Below are positions 28,974 through 55,769 of a stretch of 64,000 bases of DNA, piece by piece; position 1 is the stretch's first letter, and each line of letters starts with the position of its first letter. Source of the DNA: Gadus chalcogrammus (taxonomy: Eukaryota; Chordata; Actinopteri; Gadiformes; Gadidae). The notes beneath the pieces are model-generated. The model saw only the letters and a list, made by a program, of their open reading frames with translations. It did no database searches and was not told the DNA's origin. Made by a program: the position numbers and the translations under genes. The stretch is taken from assembly GCF_026213295.1 (NCBI RefSeq), contig NC_079414.1, positions 20,277,359-20,341,358 on the forward strand. Reading direction: 5' to 3'.

Positions 28974-29021
28974 AGTAAACTTGCCATGGCCACAATCCCC
29001 CATGGTGTAGTTCTTGTAATC
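28974..29021 (-). CDS. lpar2: Probable upstream exon of lpar2 with the true start codon
   Basis: A 48-bp exon bounded by TTTTACAG and GTAAGC. It holds an ATG in strong context (ACACCATGG) at 29001-29003. Joined to the exon at 28012 it reads in frame MGDCGHGKFTHI into MLMDRTEGD, adding 12 residues. The exon is also open upstream of the ATG (DYKNYT). The assignment to lpar2 is inferred from phase and position only. Confidence 0.55.
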
Positions 29022-29099
29022 CTGTAAAAGTACCAATGCATTTATTCAGAAGGCTGAGTACAGCCAGAGAAACGCCTCGCAATTACACAATCCAGTTAT

Positions 29100-31876
<2,777 letters not shown>

Positions 31877-31891
31877 ATGCTTTAATAAGAG

Positions 31892-32357
<466 letters not shown>

Positions 32358-32403
32358 CGCGTCAACGAGGGTGGTCAACCTCCTTTACGCAAAAAAGAAA
32401 AAG

Positions 32404-35400
32404 AACTAGAACTGCAAGCAGTTATGCAGGGGTCCAAGAAGTGTGCATTTCGCCGGCACAACGCGACAAGAAATGTGCATTTCGCCGGCACAACGCGAAC
32501 CAAGTATTCAAAACGCTACCGTGAACAACCTGTGGATATAAAGGTTTTGACTGTGAGAGGTTCAGTGTGGGAGTTTCGGCCCCAAACGCATTTTCCGCTA
32601 CCGTTTAGTCGTCGACGGTTGGATCAAAATAGTTTTTACTGATTTGCAACGCAAAACATATATTCAAAACGCTACCGTTTCGTCAACGATGGTCGGATCA
32701 AAATAGTTTTGCTGATTTCTTGTAGTGTGCGTCTGAAGATGTCGTGTGCAAAGTTTGGTGTCAATTGGGCAAGAAATGTGGGAGGAGTAGCGAAAAGGCA
32801 GTTTAGCTGTTTTTGCGATTTTGCATAAAGAAAATACTGACGCAAATGGGCCTGGCCTATGCCAAAAGATGCAGCTGACTCCAGTGAATCTGTGCGTATA
32901 ACGTTTTCGACTGTGGGAGCTTCGGTGTGGGAGTTATAGCCTAAAACGCGTTTTCAGAACATTCCATTGGCCAAATAGGAGATATATTATTTCGTCGTTT
33001 TTTGGCGCCGCCCTGTTGGCGAAATTTTCCAAAGACAATTTTCCTTTGCCAAATAACTCCCGCCCACATTAATAATTCTTGGCCATATTTTTTATATAGA
33101 CTCGGGTTTGCCCCTTGATGGTTCCCTTATAGTTTGAAGAACATTCCTTGGGCCAATTAGAAAATATACAATTTCCTCGTTTATTGCGCCCCCTAATGGC
33201 GAAATATTCCGAATTCTTTACTGAACGCCATTAAGGGTAGCACCGACATGTGTCTAAAATCTGGACTTGATCCGACGTCTACTTTTGGTATTCTTTGAAT
33301 TTTTGCGTTTCGACGTAAAACGTAGCCAATAAACAAATATTCAAAACGCTCCCGTTTCGTCGTCGAAGGTCGGATAAAAAAACTGTTGATGATTCCTTTG
33401 CGTGTGCGTCGGAAGATGTCGTGTGCAAAGTTTGGTGTTGATTGGTCAAGAAATGTGGGAGGAGTAGGGAAAAAACTGTTTTGCGGTTTTCGCGATTTAG
33501 CGAAAAATATTCATAGACGCAAATGGGCGTGGCCTAGCCCAAAAGATGCAGCAGACTCCAGTGCATCTGTGGGTATAACGTTTTTGACTGTGGGAGGTTC
33601 GGTGTGGGAGTTATAGCCCCAAACGCGTATTCCTTGGTATAGCGCCACCTAGTGACCGGCGTGTCCGGATTTTGTCGTCTGCGTACACATCACAGACCTG
33701 GATCTAGTCATGCAATTGGCGTGTCCGCACCATTTACGGTTTGGGGTGTGGCCCCACTTTTAGGGAAGGAAGTATAATAATAACTAGAACTGCAAGCAGT
33801 TATGCAGGGGTCCAAGAAGTGTGCATTTCGCCGGCACAACGCGACAAGAAATGTGCATTTCGCCGGCACAACGCGAAGCATGTGTTCAAAACGCTACCCT
33901 GAACCTGTGGATACAAAGGATTTGACTGTGGTAGGAGTAGCGAGAAGTCAGTGTTGCGTTTTCGCGGCGAAATTTTGTCGAAGATATACAATTTCCTCGT
34001 TTATTGCGCCCCCTAATGGCGAAATTTTCCGAAATTTTTATCCAACGTCATTAAGGTTAGCACTGACATGTGTGTAGAATTTGGACTCGATCCAATGTCT
34101 AATTTTGGATTTTTTGGATTTTTAATTTTCCACGTCTAATTTAGCTAATATACCAATATTCCAAGCGCTACCGATTCGTTGTCGAAGGTCGGATCAAAAA
34201 AGTGTTCGAAATTTATTTTTTGTGTGCGTCTGACGATGTCGTGTGCAAAGTTTGGTGTTGATCGGGCGAAAAATGTGGGAGGAGTAGCGAAAAAACAGTT
34301 TTGCGGTTTTCGCGATTTAGCGAAAAATATTCATAGACGCAAATGGGCGGGGCCTAGGCCAAAAGATGCAGCAGACTCCAGTGCATCTGTGTGTACAAGT
34401 TTTTGGACTCTAGGAGGTTCGGTGTGGGAGTTATAGCCCCAAACGTGTTTCTCCTTGGTATAGCGCCACCTAGTGGCCGGCATGTCTGGATTTGGTTATC
34501 TGAGTAGCGGTGCCGGACCTGGTTCTAGTCATGTAATTGGCGCGTGTGCACCATTTACGGTTTGGGCTGTGGACCCACTTTCAAGGCGGGAAGTATAATA
34601 AAAAGAAAAATCCTTACAAAAACAATAGGGATCCAACCTGTTGGCTTGGACCCCTAATAACTAGAACTGCAAGCAGTTATGCAGGGGTCCAAGAAGTGTG
34701 CATTTCGCCGGCACAACGCGACAAGAAATGTGCGTTTCGCCGGCACAAAGCGAAGCTTGTGTTCCAAACGCTACCCTGAACCTGTGGATACAAAGGATTT
34801 GACTGTGGTAGGAGTAGCGAGAAGTCAGTGAAGCGTTTTCGCGGCAAAATTTTGTAGAAGATATACAATTTCCTCGTTTATTGCGCCCCCTAATGGCGAA
34901 ATTTTCCGAATTTTTTATCGAACGACAGTAAGGTTAGCACCAACATGTGTGTAAAATTTGGACTCGATCCGATGTATAATTTTGGATTTCTTTGGATTTT
35001 TGATATTCCACGTCTAATTTAGCTAATAAACCAATATTCAAAGCGCTACCGTTTCGTCGTCGAAGGTCGGATCAAAAAACTGTTGATGATTCCTTTGCGT
35101 GTGCGTCTGAAGATGTCATGTGCAAAGTTTGGTGTTGATTGGTCAAGAACTGTGGGAGGAGTAGGGAAAAAACTGTTTTGCGGTTTTCGCGATTTAGCGA
35201 AAAATATTCACAGACGCAAATGGGCGTGGCCTAGGCCAAAAGATGCAGCAGACTCTAGTGCATCTGTGTGTACAAGTTTTTGGACTCTGTGAGGTTCGGT
35301 GTGGGAGTTATAGCCCCAAACGCGTATTCCTTGGTATAGCGCCACCTAGTGACCGGCGTGTCCGGATTTTGTCGTCTGCGTACACATCACAGACATGGAT

Positions 35401-36541
35401 CTAGTCATGCAATTGGCGTGTCCGCACCATTTACGGTTTGGGGTGTGGGCCCACTTTTAGGGAAGGAAGTATAATAACTAGAACTGCAAGCAGTTATGCA
35501 GGGGTCCAAGAAGTGTGCATTTCGCCGGCACAACGCGAAGCATGTGTTCAAAAATTGAGAAACAGCGTATGCCAAAAGATGCAGCTGACTCCAGTGAATC
35601 TGTGGATATAAAGGTTTTGACTGTGGGAGCTTCGGTGTGGGAGTTATAGCCCAAAACGCGTTTTCAGAACATTCCATTGCCCAGTTAGGAGATATATTAT
35701 TTCGTCGTTTATTTGCGACCCCTTGTGGCGAAATTTTCCAAAGACAATTTTCCTTTGCCAAATAACTCCCGCCCACATTAATAATTCTTGGCCATATTTT
35801 TTATATAGACTCAGGTTTGCCCCTTGATGGTTTCCTTTGAGTTTGAAGAACATTCCTTTGGCCAATAAGAAGATATACAATTTCCTCGTTTATTGCGCCC
35901 CCTAATGGCGAAATATTCCAAAAATTTTATTGAACGACATTAAGGTTAGCACCAAAATGTCTGTAAAATTTGGACTCGTTCCGATGTCTACTTTTGGATT
36001 TTTCTGGATTTTTGATTTTCCACGTCTAATTTAGCTAATATACCAATATTCAAAACGCTACCGTTTCGTCGTCGACGGTCGGATCAAAAAACTGTCCGAT
36101 AATTTCTTTGCGTGTGCGTCTGAAGATGTCGTGTGCAAAGTTTGGTGTTGATTGGTCAAAAAATGTGGGAGGAGTAGGGAAAAAACTGTTTTGCGGTTTT
36201 TGCGATTTTGCGAAAAATATTCATAGACGCAAATGGGCGTGGCCTATGCCAAAAGATGCAGCAGACTCCAGTGCATCTGTGTGTATAAAGTTTTGAATGT
36301 GGGAGGTTCGGTGTGGGAGTTATAGCCCCAAACGCGTATTCCTTGGTATAGCGCCACCTAGTGGCCGGCAGGTCTGGATTTTGTCGTCTGCTTAGTCCGA
36401 ACAGATCTGGATCTAGTCATGCAATTCGCGTGTCGGCACCATTTACGGTTTGGGCTGTGGTATCACTTTTAGGGGGGCAAGTATAGGAATAATAATCCTT
36501 ACAAAAACAATAGGGATCCAACCTGTTGGCTTGGACCCCTA
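32404..36541. repeat. Head-to-tail array of four copies of an unclassified interspersed repeat
   Basis: Units start AACTAGAACTGCAAGCAGTT at about 32404, 33782, 34659 and 35476 and have different lengths (about 1.38, 0.88, 0.82 and 1.07 kb). Each begins with a hairpin (AACTGC-AA-GCAGTT) followed by AGGGGTCCAAG. Two units (ending at about 34656 and 36541) end in CAATAGGGATCCAACC and CTTGGACCCCT, the inverse of the start. Shared internal words: CATTTCGCCGGCACAACGCG, GTGTGCAAAGTTTGGTGTTG, GTGGGAGTTATAGCCC, GCGCCACCTAGTG. No transposase or reverse transcriptase is recognisable. Confidence 0.85.
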
Positions 36542-37359
36542 AAAAAAGGTTTCACAAAACGAGTCGTTGAGGATATACAAATTGCTTTAGGTCAAGGTCT
36601 ACGTCATACACCAATATCCATTGACAGTAATGTGTCATGCAGGTAATTTCAGAACAGGCTAGGATTAAGACTGGAAGACTCCACTACTGTGAGTGACTAA
36701 AAAAAGGGCTTGCCTAAGGTCAGATTGCTGCAGGTGGTGGCGGGGAGCAGGCCCTATAGTTGTGTTAAAGATAACAGGTTGACGAAACGTGAAACAAGAC
36801 TTGACTTGGGAACGCGGAGCAGCACGTTCAAGTCTAAACAAAAAGTGCAGGTTACATGTAGGTGATCAGGCAGCAGAGAGCTCCTATCCCAGGACCTTGA
36901 GACGCGGCGGCTCCCACCGCAAGCTGACCCGTCAGACAAGGACAACGCGCCAGAAAACAGATTTGAATTGTTTTTGTTTCGTTGGATTTCATCCAGAATC
37001 CAAATCACCATTTGTTCAGTTTTGTCAAACAACACAACAACCGCTCTCTTTTTGAATCGGCTCTTTTGCTTTACTTAAAAGTTGTTTTAAAAAAAGAGCG
37101 AGTCGGTCCATGGCAAGTAGGATAAAGTGGCTCCCATTTTTGTTGCCTCACTCACTCATTAGCCTATCTACGATACTCTCTAAAAACAGTTTAAACAAAG
37201 GAACTCGTGTAGGAAAAAGCCAACGGATTGTTTTACTTACTGCTGCTCTATTACTAGTGCTTCTCCATTCCAGATGTTTCTAAAAGGGTCCGTCTTCCAC
37301 CAACAAAAGTGGTTTATTCCACCGTGTGTTCCCTTTAAGGCTCCCCGGTCGTAGCCTAC
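36542..37359. other. Noncoding, probably lpar2 5' intron
   Basis: Nothing recognised. Confidence 0.35.
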
Positions 37360-37510
37360 CTGTGGCGGTGAGCACTGAGCAGAGTGGCTGAACCACTGAG
37401 AAAGGGCGCGGCGGCGGCGGCGACGGGAGAACACGAGCTCGCACGATAAAGGGTTTCGGTCTGATCCGCTCAACCTGAGCGAGTGGTACCCGCCCCCAAC
37501 ACCCCCTCCC
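37360..37510 (-). promoter_or_regulatory. Candidate promoter and noncoding first exon, perhaps of lpar2
   Basis: A GC-rich patch with a GCC-type triplet run in an AT-rich neighbourhood. On the minus strand it ends in CACAG followed by a GTAGGC donor at 37359. CCGCCC/CCCTCCC boxes sit just upstream (37490-37515). No coding frame is convincing. The nearest downstream minus-strand gene is lpar2, 8 kb away. Confidence 0.35.
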
Positions 37511-38266
37511 GCCCGTGCACGAAGGAAGAGCCAATAGGCGTTAAGATTGAAATATGAGTGACAAGGTATGAATTGAAATTCGGCACCACTTTTTACTTCT
37601 TCTTTTTTTTCACTGTAAATCGTTAATGCAGCCTAGCGGGACACAATGTGTCAGGCAGGTTAATAGAGGCTCCAATGTAAACGATTCTGGCAGGGGAATG
37701 GTGGTTTCAACCTGTAAATAAATAATCGATGGGTCCGTTGAAAATGATGCTGAAAGTCAGAGTGAATGACGCCGATGTGATTGCGCATACAAAGGAAGGC
37801 GGTTGGTTTAAATCTTTTGTCAGGGAAATAGGCCTCCATGGGTCTTGGGACGGCTGTAAAGAGACAAAGGCCTGCCTGTTTGCTTTTAGGTTGATGCAAT
37901 AGTGTTTATGGAACCTCGGAGACCTTCCGATTAGGTCAACATTATCTTTCATTAAAACGTGACTCAGAGAGCGATAGAGGGAATGAAAGGCGGGACAGGG
38001 GCAACAGACAGATGGGGTAAATGCGGGGAAGAAGTGGTGGGGGTAACGACAGAGAGGATCTTTCCCGTTTATGTGAGTGGCTGAGTTGGCGGAGGTGAGC
38101 ACACGCGAGGAGCGGTGAGTCTACATTTACTTTCCGTATGGGGCGTGTTGTATGACATAAGCGCGCACGCACGCACCCACACACACACCCACACACACAC
38201 ACCCACACACACACACACACACACGTAACTTCCCATAGTCCCCCAAAACATCTTCGCTGTATGACT
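37511..38266. other. Intergenic region between lpar2 and brd4, left part
   Basis: No gene recognised. CA/CCCACA simple repeats at 38161-38226. Confidence 0.4.
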
Positions 38267-38274
38267 GGTGCATG

Positions 38275-38531
38275 CAGTGGCGGATCTTCCATTAGGCAAA
38301 CCTAGGCAAGTGCCTAGGGCCCCAACCAAAAAAAAAAAAAAAAAACCTGAAAAAAAAAATATATATATCTGAAACTGATTTTACTGTGGAGAGTTGAGTG
38401 GCAGTGCACTATGGGTTTATTGCGATTCTAAGAGTATTGGGATGGTTATTTGTTTTGTGTACGTGTTTCAAAAATTAGGGCCCCATGTCTATATTTTGCC
38501 TAGGGCCCCAAAATGGCTAGATCCGCCCCTG
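38275..38531. mobile_element. Non-autonomous hAT-like element with 8-bp target duplication
   Basis: Termini CAGTGGCGGATCT and AGATCCGCCCCTG are inverted. The flanks GGTGCATG at 38267-38274 and 38532-38539 are identical, the 8-bp duplication typical of hAT transposition. Internal CCTAGGGCCCC words occur near both ends; the centre is A-rich. No transposase. Confidence 0.88.
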
Positions 38532-39025
38532 GGTGCATGCCACATCTCAGCCCGTGATGTTTAGCGTCCAAACACAAGAGGTTTCTATAGCGAAACACCA
38601 CCACCACCAAAACATGTTGACTCTCTCATTGCAAAAAGAATGCGAGGGAATCGGTATTTATGAAAGCCCAAGGCCACGGAGCAGCAGCAGCAGCAGCACA
38701 GGGAGATATACCTCTGTCCCCCATCTACCAAGAGATACAGGGCAGGCTGGCTGCAGATCGCACCATGGCCCATATGCGTGTGAGCGGACCGGATAAGACG
38801 TTGTTAGGAATGGATTTGACCTGTAGCGAAGGAGACAGAGACCGAGGGGTAGATGCAATGTAATGTGTGCTGGTGTTGGCAGACTTGGGACTTAGGGAAC
38901 AGCCCGATTGAAGGGAACGAATTAAGAGATCCCTGTAGATCAATGTGTGCACTATAAAACCTCTTGGATGTGGGCGAATGGAAATGCATGTCAGCAAATG
39001 TGTGTGTGTCTGTGTGTTTTGCTCT

Positions 39026-39280
<255 letters not shown>

Positions 39281-42200
39281 CAACTACCATCATCCCAACT
39301 CTGACATCAACTTGCTTGTTGAGTTTGAGGAAACATGGAGGTCTCTCCCAAGGCCACACAAAACAACAGCGACATGTGTGAACATTGACGGTCATAGCAA
39401 CGCTGTGACCTTGTTCTTTCATACATACACCGGATATGAGAAGAGCATGTTTGTACCTTTTGTTTACTTGGATTAGGTCTGTTAATGGTATCCATCCAGC
39501 TGCAGCACAACTAGTTGTGTAACCAGGGTCCTGTAATGCCAAGTGGGCTTGCGGTCATGCATTTACAAGTGTGCCTTGTCCAAGAAACACAACGCAAGAG
39601 TCGTTGATGACAACACAGATCCAGTCAGTGGTTACATAGATGTCCAAACAGCAAGATGTTCCAGTTTTGGACATTTTATTTTTATTACAGGAACATTAGT
39701 TTTCATTATGTTGAGGATGGTGCTCTTGTTGCGGTCTTCAGTCATAGCCCACATACTTTTTTCTTTCTCTTCCGCTTAACAAACTTTAAGATCATCAATG
39801 GTCAGTGGTCAAACTATCTTTGCTGTTTCTCTTTCCCTCAGTCAAACTTCCTTCCTTTGGAAGTTTGGTTAGCGTTCATGGAAGGTCACGCACATGCTAA
39901 ATGCTCTTCGGTAGAATTGTAACAAGGAGTTCATTTTGCCAGATGATATAATGGCTGTTTAAGTGAAGCCAGGAGACACTGCTCCGCTGATGGTTTGATC
40001 ACAGAGCAGTACGTCCCTGCAATATTGTACTGTAACTGACACGACAGCACTGAATAAAAGTAGTATCCCACTACCAGCTTTAGACAAAGGCCATCCAAAG
40101 AAGAATGAGCAAGTGCCCAGGAGGCCTTCAAAGCCAAGGGAAACCCAAACTTCCCTTTGTCCGGCCCCTGGTTGGTCTTTCATTGGCTCTGATGAAAAAT
40201 GATTTCCTTTGGCACACTTGTTTACAGCCAAGTGTTTGATTCAATGGAGCGCGATCATGGAAAGACACACAGGCAGCAAGAACCACGCGTCTTCCAAGAG
40301 GCAATGAATGTTCAGAGTGTCATAGTCACAATGGGCACTAGGATACAAAGGAACACAGACCAAAAAGGGGTTCTCACTGGTTTATGTTTGTTATAAGGAG
40401 GCAAAAGGTAAAACCACAATAGGTTATCAGTGGTGATGCAAATGCAAACAAACATAACACCTTTCGATCTGAGAAAGGAAGGGAGTTAACTTTGGATGCA
40501 AGGTGACTTTGTAAAAAGCATATTAAACTGGCAATAAAGTAAAGAGTTATAGAATTAAGTTATACTTTCGTTAGGATCCATTCTCCACAACAGCCGTTAT
40601 GGAGAACTGCTGCCTCCTGCATCATGTTTGAGGGCCTTTTCTTGACTTCACTCAATTATAAAGCTAATGCGACATGCAAAACCACAATGGCAATTCATCT
40701 TATTTGACAGTCAAATACAGTGATGTTTGTGTTGTGGTCCGCCAAATAGCTGTGGGAAAGGTTTGAACCCTTCTAAAGAAGCAGATGTCAGTATACTCTG
40801 TTCCACCCAACTATCGTTTAAAATATTATATTATTCAAAAAGTGTGGGATACTCTGATTAAATATAGCAGCAAAGGAATCACGGTACCTATATTGAGGTC
40901 CCGTTTGCCAATTTCGTGATAATACATTTATCAGCTCATTGGCTCCCTCTCCTGGCTTAAAGTAAAACTTTCATCATAATGAATCAGTATTTTTACAAGC
41001 CAGATCACATGTGTAAGATAGGATGTATAATTATGTAAACATAAAACATAGGCAATGGTATGTCAGTCTTTTAACTTTCTTTGTAATTGCGATGGTGTAT
41101 ATTTATATTAGAATTCAATTCAGTCACAAATCTTTGACTATGAATAAATAGGGTTTGTATGCCTTCATGTTAACATTTATGAATCATTTTGAAAGTAACT
41201 TTGATAGTGTGAATTTAATCTACCAAAGCCACAACAACAAAGGGAAATACAAGTAATTTTTAAATATTATTTTAATACTTTTCTTAAAAAAAGATGTTTT
41301 ACTCCATAATCAAAACAGAATAAATCTATTGACCTCAATACCTCCCACACTAACATACCACATGTTGTTCAAAGAAGAAACAAAAATCAAAAAGCATTTA
41401 CAAAGGAGGGGCGACTCAAAACGATCAAATATGGGAAAAGGGAAAATAAATGAATGAAAGAATGAGAACAAAAGAACCAAATAAACTGATGGATGTCTGG
41501 GCCAACCAAAATAACATGGGATAAAATCCCCTCCCTTCCAAAAACACATGGCACACAGAAATCCTTGACTGATAGCATGGACATAAAACACGCACACACA
41601 CGCGCACACACACAAAATAAAAAAACGAACATGAATGAGGGATGAAAACAGTTCAAGAAGTCTCTTACGACCATGGTTGCTGTGGTGGTAGTGGTGATGA
41701 AGATGTGACTCAGAAACATACAATCTTATTAAAAAAATGCAACTTAAATACGGTGAAGCTAAAATATTCTAAGAAGAAAAGAACAGAAGTTAAGTAGACA
41801 GCTAAGTGCAGTAGTTTGTTGTCTTGACTGAACAATGGCGCCCCCATTAAAAAGGCATATGATTTTAAACAGGGATGAGGTCAAATTAAATAGAACAAAA
41901 ACCTTAAATTGTCTTTAATATAAAGTTAAAAGAGGATGAATTTTATGTGTAACACACATTTTGAATACACTTTTTCAGCACTCAATAGATTGGTTTTGGC
42001 ATAAAGTTGAGAAAAAGACGGAAAGCATACAAGAGAACGAGTGTAAGATAAAAACAATCCTTTCGGTAGAACCATACAAATGATCTTTACAGTAAATTCT
42101 AGAAAAAAACCAAAACCAAAGCTCTGAGATGAGCACAGAAAAGCTTAGCTCACAACAAATCTAATTCTTCTGGTGTTCCTCCTTTTCTTTTTTTCTATTT

Positions 42201-42537
42201 TTTTTTTTGAACTGATCTTTTTTTGTCGTATATAATATATATTCATGTATCTATTTATATATATATTTATAATGTATAGTTGTCTGGGGGAAATTCTTTT
42301 TAGTTTACAGGCCGAAGCTCTAAGGCAAAGGACACATTCTCACACCTTTTTAAACCCACCCCGTTCTCTCTTCCCCTGGCCATCCTCTGATAACCTTCGC
42401 CACTGATGGGAGGGGCTTTCAGAGGCAGAGGAAGAGGGAGGGAGAGGAAGAAAGCCTCTTTGCCAAGGTGATGTTCATGGGGGGGGATGGGGTCGGTTCT
42501 CATGATGTTATGAGAGGACACTTACTGAGACCTCCGA
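39281..42537. other. Noncoding region 3' of brd4
   Basis: No gene seen. AT-rich from about 40500. The brd4 3'UTR probably covers part of 41300-43307, but I find no clear minus-strand AATAAA. Confidence 0.4.
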
Positions 42538-42540
42538 GGC

Positions 42541-42770
42541 GGACCCCTTTAATGTGACCCTCCCAGGTGGACTCTCCCAGGTGGACCCCTTTAATGTGAC
42601 CCTCCCAGGTGGACTCTCCCAGGTGGACCCCTTTAACCAGACCCTCCCTGGTGGACTCTCCAAGGTGGACCCCTTTAACCGGACCCTCCCTGGTGGACTC
42701 TCCCTGGTGGACCCCTTTAACCGGACCCTCTCCAGGTGGAACCCTTTAACCAGACCGTCCCTGACCCCAC
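42541..42770. repeat. 42-bp minisatellite, about 5 copies
   Basis: GGACCCCTTTAA recurs at 42541, 42583, 42625, 42667 and 42709, exactly 42 bp apart, then a shortened unit. The period is a multiple of three, so frames stay open on both strands. Downstream of brd4, probably in its 3'UTR. Confidence 0.93.
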
Positions 42771-43145
42771 ACCATAAAACCCTAAGCTGGGTAAAATAAA
42801 AATTAGAAAGGGGAAAAAAATAAAAGGGACAAAGATTAGAAAAGGAAAGAGACAGAACATAGCAATCTGCCCAATTTAAGTCTTGTTCATCTGTTTGGTC
42901 AGCCCCCCCCCCCCCCTTCATTTCATCACTTAGATCGCGAGGGGGCGGGAGGGTTCCCGTGCACGTCTGTCCTTATCGTCGACGTATCTGGAAGCGCACA
43001 ACCCGAAAATAAACCGGGTACACAAGCCAGACAAACGCATCTGGCAGCCCTCAGGGTGGTGGGCTTTATAGCTTCACGGCCCCCCGTATATAGGACGCAT
43101 GGCTAGTCATCCCCCCTACTGAGAGAGAAAGGGGCCGCCTCCATC

Positions 43146-43146
<1 letters not shown>

Positions 43147-43193
<47 letters not shown>

Positions 43194-43202
43194 GCGTGTG
43201 TA
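43147..43202. repeat. (GT)n microsatellite
   Basis: About 55 bp, about 105 bp beyond the brd4 stop codon, likely in the 3'UTR. Confidence 0.9.
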
Positions 43203-43307
43203 CAGGTGAGCAGCGATAGAGCATATGTAGTAGAAGTAAGTCTATTTGCATGTTTTCCGCCAGGAACTGAGAAAAAAAAGCCACCAGTGTCCGGCGCGCC
43301 TTCGCCC

Positions 43308-55630
<12,323 letters not shown>

Positions 55631-55769
55631 GGTGATGGTGGGTTGGGGTGGGGTGGGTGGGGGAGGGGGGGGAGGGGTTTGCAGACGAGTCGGGGCTGAT
55701 TGGACCTGGCGGGGGCAGGCGCGGCAGCGGGGGCGCCGCCTCAGGCCATGACGCTCCTGACTCGACTCT
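55631..55769 (-). other. brd4: brd4 5'UTR part of the first coding exon
   Basis: From the ATG at 55630 back to an acceptor (CTTCCCCCAG) at 55770. It contains a C/CA-rich stretch and an upstream ATG followed quickly by TGA, so the MGDGLE start is the sensible one. Confidence 0.6.

Noticed and set aside
32404..36541. CRISPR-like array because of regularly recurring words
   Set aside because: Units are 0.8-1.4 kb and homologous throughout, with no short repeat-spacer pattern, in a vertebrate genome.
42508..42921. Possible gene with 14-residue repeats over the 42-bp minisatellite
   Set aside because: Frames stay open only because the period is divisible by three; open on both strands, and the flanks are noncoding.
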